In this document: positions 55,891 to 64,000 of the stretch, piece by piece | Layout of the letters: the number at the start of each line of letters is the position of its first letter | Position numbering within the stretch: position 1 is the first letter of the stretch | Source: Dryocosmus kuriphilus | Taxonomy: Eukaryota > Arthropoda > Insecta > Hymenoptera > Cynipidae | Reading direction: 5' to 3' | Length of the DNA stretch: 64,000 nt | Assembly: GCA_038277395.1 (NCBI GenBank) | Contig: CM076192.1 | Span: 131,017,570-131,081,569, forward strand | The notes under the pieces: model-generated | Seen by the model: only the letters and a program-made list of their open reading frames with translations | Told to the model about the DNA's origin: nothing | Database searches by the model: none | Program-made: the position numbers and the translations under genes

Positions 55891-56870
55891 TCATAATGCT
55901 TGCCTCAAATCCTTAAAACTCTGTTCTTCGTTTTGTCCCCACTCAAAGGCTATGCCTTTCTTTAACAGGTTTGTCAAAGGCTTGGTTCTTTTTGCAAAGT
56001 CCTTGATAAATCTCCTATAGTATCCGGCTAATCCTAAGAATTTTTTGACATTTTTTTGGGTTTTGGGTCTAGGGAAATTTTTTACAGCCTCAATTTTCTT
56101 AGGGTCGGGTTTTACTCTTTCGTCACTGATTATGTGACCTAAATAATTAATTTGTTTGAAAAGAAATTCGCTTTTTTCCGGTTGAATTGAAAGATTCGCT
56201 TCTTGTAATCTGTTGAGTATGCGCCTTACCTTTTTCCCATATTCTTCCAAACTGTCCGCATAAATGACTATGTCATCAAGGTAGACAAAGAGCTCATCGC
56301 CTTGTAATCCTAACAAAACTTGATCCATTAATCTCTGGAACGTTGCTGGAGAGCCCTTCAAGCCCATAGGCGTCCTGATATATTCGTAGTGCCCTGTTAA
56401 AAAGGAAAATGCAGTTTTCGGTCGGTCAGCTGGTTCTAATTCAATTTGATGAAACCCGCTCGCAAGGTCGAAAACTGTGAAATACTGTGCCTTTCCCAAA
56501 TGATCTAATATTTCGGTGATATTCGGAAGTGGATAAGCATCACCGATAGTTTTTTCATTTAGTAATCGGAAATCAATTACTACCCTGTATTTTCCTTTAC
56601 CAGTGTGATCCAATTTTTTGGAAATGAATAACATTGGGGAACTGTAGGGCGATTTTGAATATCCAGTTGCGCCTTCGGTTAACATTCTATTGATGACAAC
56701 TTTTGCCTCTTCTTTTTGGGTGGGAGAGAACCGATAAGGTCGAGCATGTATGGGTACGTCATCAGTTGTGTATATCATATGATGAACCATATGAGTAGGG
56801 GTCAATGTCTCTCTGGGCAAATGAAAAACGTCAGGATAATCTTTGACTATTTCTATAACGTGTTCCTTTT
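55891..56870 (-). pseudogene. pol: pol segment: Ty3/gypsy reverse transcriptase
   Basis: A 309-codon frame (56,820-55,891). It has RPYRFSP, SPYSSPMLFISKK, RVVIDFRLLN (79-88), FDLASGFHQIEL (117-128), TPMGLKGSPATFQRLM (150-165), catalytic YLDD (180-183), SEFLFKQINYLGHI and a FLGLAGYYRRFI thumb motif. These are hallmark Ty3/gypsy boxes and the catalytic Asp residues are present. A frameshift near 56,860 separates it from the protease frame, and it ends in a stop before RNase H. Confidence 0.93.
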
Positions 56871-57598
56871 CTTCTTCGTTTTTAAATGGTTTAAATCCAA
56901 AATTTTTAAAATGGCTTCTACTTTGTCCTCTGGGGGTATATATTCGGGGTCTACTGCGTATTCGCTTGAATCGTATCCTGGTAATTTATAGTATTCGAAA
57001 GGTATGATTTCCTGTGGACGTATGTGTAGTTCAATGTCCTCTTCAGTAGTGTTAATAGCATAAACATAACATACTCTATTGTCATTGGATACTACGCCTT
57101 CTCCTATTAATATCCCTTTAGTTGTTTCTATTAACGGTAAATATCCTTCGTTTAACTCGGTATTTACTAAACTTACTGGTATTACTTGTCGGGTCCTTGC
57201 TTTTACGCGAATTGATTGTTTACCTGTACCTTTATAATCTGTCATGTCCTCATTAGCTTTCTTTGATTCAATGTCGACAAAAGGGATAGGTTTGGTAGGG
57301 TTTGAATGTGTGACTATTGTGTTATGCCAGAATGAAACTTCCACTCGTTCTTGGCGGAGATACTCTCTTCCTAGAATTCCATAAGTGGTGATGGGAAACA
57401 CCGATGAGACTACATGAAAAATTACATTAGCCTCTCCTAGTTGGAGCCTTGTTGTGCCTATAGTGGTAATCCTGTTCTGGGTTATCCCTGTGATTTCGAT
57501 AGACTCGTGTTTTTCTACTAATAAGTCTTCGTTTAATGAGTTTAACTTTATAATGTTTATGTCAGCGCCTGTGTCGATCATAAATGAAGCTTGTTTTG
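56853..57598 (-). pseudogene. pol: pol segment: aspartic protease
   Basis: A 242-codon frame beginning at the catalytic motif, MIDTGADINII, then ILGREYL, the second conserved box of retropepsins. A spacer rich in hydrophilic residues leads toward the reverse transcriptase. The protease would cleave the polyprotein. It follows the end of gag by fewer than 20 bases, so a frameshift or readthrough is likely in the intact element. The end of the frame (KTKKKRNTL) is shifted relative to the RT frame. Confidence 0.82.
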
Positions 57599-58731
57599 TT
57601 AAAAAGTTGGAAGAAGAAAATTCAACAACAGAGGATTCTCGACTGAGTTTGGTGCGGCAGATCTTTCTTGTTTCTTTAGGACTCTTACGCTCGATTGACG
57701 CTCGTGTTTCTCGGCGCTTGTCGCTGCGTCGGTGCGGCGAGCGGAATTGTAGTTTAGAGCTTCCGTATTCGATGGAACCGGAGAATGGGATCTCGGTGGT
57801 GTGTTGACTCCACCACGAGAATAATCAGGGTTCGGATATCCATTACTTTGCATAGGGGAATTTTGGAAATAGGGATAGGGATTAAACATGTAAGGAAATT
57901 GATTTGGACTGATATAGTTGTTTGGATATTGTGAAGCTCCAGGTGAATGGGTTGCTTTATTATTCTTGTTGGATTCTGTTTTGAATCTGAATCCTTATAA
58001 CTGTTTGGGGTGGTTGTAAACCGTACATGGGGGCTGGGACTACAGTCCCGTGATCCTGAATAACCTGGTGGCTGATGTCTATATTCTCGGTAATAATTTA
58101 CTGGGTACTGTGGTTGTAGTTGTTGTCTTGACTCGTATTCAAGTGCCACTTTTAAAGCTGTGTCTAAAGTTTGGGGATTTCGTGCTTCTACTAAACCTGA
58201 TAAACTGTCAGGTAAACCACGTTTAAATGCTTCCAGTGCACAATCATTAAGAGGAGGTACCATCTGTTCTACATTATCGTATTTGTTCTCAAGCGCTGCT
58301 CGAGCCCCAGATTTAAGAAGGGTTAACCTGTCAAAAAATTCACTCACGGTTTCCTCCCGAGTCATTCGCATTGTCGAAATTTCATGGAGATACCACGCGT
58401 ATGTTTTACGTGGGGCGAATCGTTGCTTTAAGTGTTGAATTAAATCATTAATCGCTATAAATGTTTTACCATGAATGATATCCCTAGCAGCGCCTTTTCA
58501 TCTAGCTAGCACGGCTTTTATATACTGTTGTTCGCAAGCAGAAGGCACGCATAATTCACCGTTAATAACATCCTGGATAAAATCTCTAACTGGCATGTTC
58601 TTTCCACCGTAACGTGGAATATTCATTATGCCTTGCTGTATCGCGAAACATTCTGCCATAGATGTCATCATGGCATTGTTAAGGGTTCGAGTGGCATCGC
58701 CATCGAAACTTGTGTTGTTTGTGTCAGGCAT
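57599..58731 (-). pseudogene. gag: gag, broken into three frames
   Basis: Frame 1 (58,731-58,498) starts MPDTNNTSFDGD and stops after 77 codons. Frame 2 (58,371 to about 57,950) has capsid-like sequence: EETVSEFFDRL, GARAALENK, ALEAFKRGLPDSLSG and ALKVALEYESR. Frame 3 (57,889-57,599) is Pro/Ser/Asn-rich. The order and the capsid-like helices fit a Ty3/gypsy Gag; no CCHC knuckle is seen. There are breaks near 58,498 and about 57,990. Gag would form the particle shell. Confidence 0.72.
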
Positions 58732-59979
58732 TCTTCTAATACGATTAATAGGAGTGACGGTTAATTCTTATTATCAAATTGTAGAAATAATTGAATTCAG
58801 AAGTGAACAATAGAATGTCTTTCTGACGACTTGAAATGCTCTCGAAAGAAATGGTAAAGATATTAATTTAGGTTCGATGCCTTTTATCAAGATTTAAATA
58901 TGAGCAATTTTAAACTTTTTGATATTTGATTTTATAAATTGACTTTATTTGTTATATGAGCCAAAGATTGAGTTCTATTTGTGCTAAAAGTTGAACAACG
59001 CTTTACTAGCGTGAGTCACGTTTCACTGGTAACACGCAGTGACCTTGTCAAGTATGCTACCTACAGGCTACTTTTCTAGTTGCGCTAAAGACAGACGCTT
59101 GATTCTGGATTTAGAATCGTTGAATCTTTGAATTAAACTTGTTTTATACTTCTAATTTTAATGGATTATGCGAAATACTTTCGCGTTGTAGTAAATTTTT
59201 CATTAAAACACTTATTTCGTTGACAGATTTTAGAATATGTTGATATGAAATTAACGTAAGTGATTTGAATAAAGAGAAACGTTATTAAAGTGCATCAAAC
59301 GCGAGTTTCAGTAGATCATTCCGCGCTTGGTTAGATACCGTGCGTTCTTCATGCGAAAGTGCGGTGAAACTGAAGTGGTATAAGCGAATATGGTCAGCCT
59401 CAAAATCGTTCACTCATGCAGTGCAGTGGCTTGAATAGAACGCGTAACTCTTTCAGTGATGTACCTTAACAGAGTCAGACACGGTGCGTGTGCCTACATG
59501 GAACTTAGTCATTCCGATGCACTGTCTGCAGAGTACTTATGCTGCCTTTGACGCGAGATATGAGTCTATCGCGCGGTGATTTAAATGCTTCAGTTTCTTT
59601 TCGACGACTCGGCGACATTATTTTCTGTTTGCGTAGCGTTACAATATGAATTTTTCGTTGTTTTAAATCCTTTACTTGTACAATCTTGCTACAAAGAGTA
59701 CATACAAGCTTAAATCAGGATAAATCGTAGGTTTATTGACGATGGTAGGTCTTGCGAACACGCGAAGTATGCCAAAGCATAAAAGCACCTCGAACTTTGC
59801 TTTACCACGAAGGTGGCCGTTCAACGAAACCAAAAAAGGCTGATACTCTCGAGTGCTTGTACAGATTTTCTATCTTAAAACTACACTGAATTTAAATTTT
59901 GTTTACAACACTGAATTTAGGTTTTAGAAATTTGGAATTTTGGAATTAAAATCTAAATTTTGCAATGATAAAAGTGACT
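58732..59979 (-). other. Leader of the retroelement between primer site and gag
   Basis: About 1.25 kb without a long frame. It would be transcribed from the 5' LTR and is long for a Ty3/gypsy leader. A splice donor feeding the dsRBD and env mRNAs would be expected here; I did not find one I could defend. Confidence 0.45.
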
Positions 59980-59998
59980 ATCCCACTGCTGCCACCAA
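59980..59998 (-). promoter_or_regulatory. Primer-binding-site-like sequence
   Basis: On the minus strand TGGTGGCAGCAGTGGGATA lies about 8 bases after the 5' LTR end. The leading TGG is what a tRNA 3' CCA would pair with. I cannot name the tRNA with certainty. Confidence 0.55.
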
Positions 59999-60006
59999 AT
60001 CAGCTC

Positions 60007-61372
60007 TCACGTCCCGAGCTAAGGTGGGGGTAGATGGGTATTTTTGTTTAAGGGAGGTTAGGTTTGCTGACTACGTCAGGGTGGTAAGGCCTGACAATTT
60101 GTGGGATCGTTGTCACTTATCAACCCAAGTGGATTGTATCATATGCAATTGACAATGTAGGCAAAATATATGAACAGTGTATGTTTATTAGCTCTAAAAA
60201 AATTATAATGAAATATTTACAGGTTATAATATTCACTAAACTTACTTCAGTACCTTTACTGTGGAAAGGGCGAGACAAAAGAATGAAATATACTTTTGAT
60301 GGTTGGCTAAAGTTGAGGGTAGTTTTGGGACGAATCCACTCAACAACCGAGCGATACACGACACGTACCAGTGGCGAATCCACTCGTAAGTCCTTATCTC
60401 AGTAGTTAACACCGCGGACTTTTACTGTGACGGCTTGTTCGACGACCTACTAGTAGCCTAGGTCGAAGGGACACTTGTTCAGCGATTCCGTACTTGTAGC
60501 GGTGGACGCGGACGAACGCGAAGCGTACTGCGAACTTTCTAAGACGACTTTGGCAAACGCGACTCGCACTGATTACAACACGACGGTATACTTGCTGGAA
60601 CAGAACTGACGACTGATGGTTACCGTTTGGGGGTTTATATACACCCCGTTTCCTATGGTAAGTATAGGGATGCGAAATCTTGCCATGAGCACGTATTTTA
60701 ATAAACTTGATAATATTCACGATCCGCGTGGTACTTTGTAATAGTCACGTTCGTCGGTCAATCTCGCAAGAGGCACGCGCGCTTCGATTCTTGACTATGC
60801 TTGTGTGTGTCATCTTCGCTGATCAAGTGTCCTTTTACCCAGCTATTGATACAAGTATCGATGTTTACTATGAGTTATTTCTTAATTTCTATTTCATATG
60901 CAATTTTGTGTCTAGGATTACAATTTATCAATTTGAAGCATGTCTAACATATTATTCTATTTCTTATTCTCTATTAGTTTGTAATTTGTCATGGTATATG
61001 TTTGTACGTATACATACATATTAAATTCGCATATATTCGTATATATGCGTATACGTACATACATGTATTGGTTATTGCATAAAGTGATATGTCGATATCG
61101 ATCCAAGTATTCAAGTTTGTTGTGTGATTTCATTGTACTACTCGTGTATGTGGAACTTGGATACGTTATCGACATAAAGCGTCTTATGCCAATGTGTTTC
61201 TAAATTACTCGCGCTTGCTTTCTTACCGACCGCAGTATGATTACCATGTGTTGACGTATGACCATAAGTAGCTACTTGACTTGCCTGTCATGTCACGCAT
61301 TTACCGCTTGAACTCTTATTTGTAGATAAGGTCGCTTTCAACTAAGCTCAAAATTTAAAATTTGCGGATGTG
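60007..61372 (-). repeat. 5' LTR of the env-bearing retroelement
   Basis: Same 1,366-bp sequence as 33,167-34,532. It contains the transcription start and polyadenylation signals of the element in principle, though I cannot place them. Its outer edge at 61,372 meets LINE reverse-transcriptase sequence that continues from 33,166. Confidence 0.88.
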
Positions 61373-63230
61373 CCAAGGAAAAGTATGGAAAGGCAGTTTG
61401 AAGAAAGGGGAAGCATACCGCACAACCAAACAGGCTTTAGAAAAGGAATGGGGAAAACAGACAAAACTTATGTGCTTAACTATTTAGTGAACAGCAACTT
61501 AGATCAGAAGAAGGAAAAAACTGGTCGCACCTTTTGTAGATGTGAAAGCGCGATTGACTCGGTCTACAGGAGGTTGCAATGGAAGGCCTTAAAAGAGAGA
61601 GGAACAGAAGAAAGTCTGGTAGAAAGGATGAGAGAGATATTTATTGAAACTAGGATGAAGGTAAGATTTAGGAAAAAGGAAGGAGAGGAGCTTTGGACGG
61701 GAAGGGGTCCAAGGCAGAGATGCCCACTAAGTCCATCACTATTCAGTATTCTACTAGCAGATTTAGAGGAAAAATTGGCAAGAAAACGAAAAGGGGGAAC
61801 GAAATTGGAAAATGGCAAGATAAATTCGCTAGCATGGGCAGACGATGTAGTGTTAATAGCAGCTGCTGAAAGAGGGATGAATTTAATGATAAGAATGTTT
61901 GAAGAATATGTGAGAGGGAAAGACTGAATGGTGAATGTGAAGAAATCTAAGATGATGTGTTTTAGAAAAAGATGGTGTAGAATAGAGTATGAATGGAAGA
62001 TGTATGACAGAGTAGTAGAATTGGTAGAAGAATTTTGTTACCTTGGGTACTGGTTCGAAACAGGAAGAAAGAACGAGCTGCATGTAAGGAAGGGATTGGA
62101 GTGTGGAAGTATGGTAATGCGCCAAGTGTGGGGCATAGGGAGGAGCGGATTCAAGGGTGATTGGGAATGAGAGTATGGAAGTTTGATGTTTTCGCGTGGT
62201 CAGTGGTGAACCATGGAATGGGTGTTTGGAGATGGAAGGGTTACAAGAGAGTGAAAAGCTTGCATGAAAAATTTTTGAGATGGGTCATGTGGTTGGGATG
62301 GAGCTACCCAGGTTATATGTTGAGGGAGGAGATAGGCCGAGAAAAAATGGTAGTAAGGCAGCTCAAAAGGGCTTGGAATTTTGAAGAAAAACTAAGGAGA
62401 GGAGAAGGAAGTAAGATCGCACAGCGTGTGCAAGGGATATAGAAGACAAAGAGGGAAGGGGGAACATGGGTAGGTTAAAATACTTTGAAGAGAGGTACGC
62501 AAGGAGGAGAGAATGGTGTATGAATGGGGAGAAAAGAGATTGGCAAGGAATAGAGAACGATACTTTGTTGAAGTAAGGGGAGGAAAGATGTGCATATATC
62601 GTGAAATCAAGGTACAATAAATGGTAAAAGATGGTAAAGTGGGAAGGAGAGCCAGAATATTTGAAGAAGTTGAAGAAGGAGAGTAAATGGAACAGAATGA
62701 TGAGATTTAGAATGGGAGAGGGAATAAGAGAGAGTAGGTAGTGTATGAACGAGGAGGAGAATCGGTGTAGAATATGTGGGTATGAACTAGAATCGTGGGT
62801 GCATGTGTTGGGATGGTGTACAGGTAATGAAGGGGAAGGGAAAAGTGTGAAAGAGAGAGTGAACGAGATTCTGAACGGGAATGGATAGGCGGAGGGATGG
62901 ACGAAGAAGTTGAAAAAGTTAAGAGAAGGAAAAGGTTTCATGATGAAAGTAAATGTATAAAGTAGAGTCGAGATAGAAGATATCAATGATAGATTGGTAA
63001 AGGCAAGAGGAAACGAAAGTCCTGGTCTCGATCGCAAGCGCAGAAATATAAAGAGTAGAGAATAAGAAAGATTGTAGATACTAGCGGTAAGATAGCGATA
63101 AGGTATGATGTAGGGAACTGGATGTATAGATATTAGTAATGGTTTTGTGAAGACTCTTAAACCCGTAGAAGTGAGAGAGTATAAATGAACATTGAGTGAA
63201 TTAATACAGGTTCGAGAAAATGAAAACAAT
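61373..63230 (+). pseudogene. LINE retrotransposon, 3' part: rest of reverse transcriptase and C-terminal zinc motif
   Basis: Continues the LINE cut at 33,166. The frame 61,370-61,927 has IPHNQTGFRKGMG, a degraded FVD-type box (RCESAIDSV), GPRQRCPLSPSLFSILLADL and the active-site region SLAWADDVVLI. Frames at 61,928-62,170 and 62,161-62,442 continue with FCYLGYWF and the thumb region. A CX2C...H...C zinc motif (CRICGYELESWVHV, then WC) lies at about 62,766-62,820. The purine-rich strand bias matches the 5' part. The 3' end is near 63,200; no poly-A tail is certain. Confidence 0.82.
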
Positions 63231-64000
63231 TTCTGCCTCTATAAATACGTGAGTTCTACATGAAGCTCATGTAAAATATCGTGCACTATTCATAAAAAGA
63301 AAAGAAAGTATTTTACTTTCACTTTCTGCTGAAGGTGCATCTGTGCTACACACATATCATACAATTTTTAAATATATGGTTGGTATATACAAATGTATGC
63401 ACACTCGTATACAAAGATTAACTTAAATAATTACACTAAATTATAATTTAGAACATATATTGAAGTTTATTTTTTTTAGTTTAGTTATTTTTAAATAAGT
63501 TTTATAACTTATCTATACGTTGAAGAATCGCTATGAAAAATAGAAGACGCTTCGGCGGGTTTCGAGAACCACCTAACATCTAAAGTCTAACTTACGTCTA
63601 ACGCATCATTATTCCTAGCAACTAAACCCCACGGCCATGGCGGATTAAATGTGTTGGGGGGGGGGGGGGGGGGGCAAGGGCCGGGGGAATGCAAGACTCT
63701 ATCACGATTACCTGTAGATGTGTTGAAGGTGTAAAACTCACACCTTTGGATGCTGTTTTAGAACTACGAATCTAGATATTACATATTACAAGCCACATTG
63801 TTGACGGACCAGATAAAGTGAACCAATCAGTACTGCCTTTTTCATACGGCTTGCGATGTTCGGAGCTTGATGTTGACAAGCCGGGATCTTTTTTAGTTTG
63901 GCTTAAGAAGGAAGCCTTTATACCTCCAAGGCAACCAGCAATGATAACCACAAGAGGGACCTTATAATCTGGATACAGCCTACCCAATTAAAAAGCTCTA
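63231..64000. other. AT-rich DNA with a G19 run and a weak RT-like fragment
   Basis: The G run at 63,656-63,674 is uninterrupted. At 63,772-63,987 a 71-codon minus-strand frame reads DYKVPLVVIIAGCLGGIK, which faintly recalls the VVPVVIGALG region that follows RT in some LINE polyproteins. That similarity is too weak for a call. Confidence 0.3.

Noticed and set aside
58800..59979. Possible 5' LTR partner for 48.6-49.7 kb
   Set aside because: Comparing distinctive words from both regions by eye gave no match, so I do not call them LTRs of one element.
62363..63229. 288-codon minus-strand frame at the 3' end of the LINE
   Set aside because: Same effect: antisense of the purine-rich LINE, with RT and zinc motifs clearly on the plus strand.
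63772..63987. 71-codon minus-strand frame as a LINE RT fragment
   Set aside because: Only a faint likeness around VVIIAGCLG; too short and unsupported for a gene call.
1..64000. CRISPR arrays, bacterial operons, rRNA or tRNA genes
   Set aside because: No regularly spaced short repeats with unique spacers, no operon-like gene packing and no cloverleaf or rRNA sequence was recognised.

Overview
This window looks like repeat-rich arthropod nuclear DNA, most likely from an insect and possibly a hymenopteran. The organism is an inference. It rests on AT-rich, intron-like sequence, long TA microsatellites, and the mix of element families: CACTA, Tc1/mariner, Penelope-like, LINE-type, and Ty3/gypsy with an env-like gene. 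There is no operon structure, rRNA or tRNA that I can see. Almost every open frame I can assign belongs to a mobile element. Host coding sequence is limited to a few candidate exons.

Layout, left to right. 1-1270: broken CACTA (EnSpm-like) transposase. 1.6-3.9 kb: a large imperfect palindrome with arms of about 1.1 kb. 4.4-6.5 kb: a mariner-superfamily element of DD41D spacing with long, internally repeated termini. 6.5-10.5 kb: diverged direct repeats and several small elements with inverted ends. 10.8-16.7 kb: two decayed copies of one LINE-type element (endonuclease plus reverse transcriptase), both on the minus strand. 16.7-26.5 kb: AT-rich DNA with a TGTTAC-rich array, an unassigned moderately GC-rich block, a 49-base C tract, a tandem array of about 154 bp, and two candidate host exons (one with a signal-peptide-like start). 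26.5-29.5 kb: a fold-back repeat, a mariner relic and small hairpins.

30-63.2 kb is a nest of elements. A LINE (ORF1, endonuclease and first part of RT at 30.0-33.17 kb; rest of RT and C-terminal zinc motif at 61.37-63.2 kb) is split by a minus-strand LTR retroelement with 1,366-bp LTRs at 33,167-34,532 and 60,007-61,372. Inside it lie a primer-binding-site-like sequence, gag, protease, RT, RNase H, a macro-domain-like segment, integrase, a separate reading frame with a double-stranded-RNA-binding domain plus a CCHC zinc knuckle, and an env-like gene. A fold-back element with arms of about 0.8 kb occupies 35.9-45.05 kb, and its left arm is interrupted by two tandem Penelope-like elements with a 13-bp target duplication.

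The most interesting system is the env-bearing retroelement. It combines a macro-like domain between RNase H and integrase with a dsRBD-zinc-knuckle protein between integrase and env. Both are module types that viruses use against host defence, so counter-defence is a reasonable hypothesis here, but it is only a hypothesis. Gag, pol and env are all interrupted in this copy; the dsRBD frame is intact. Two unusual open regions on the opposite strand, one of them a plausible two-exon gene, also lie within the interval bounded by the LTRs.
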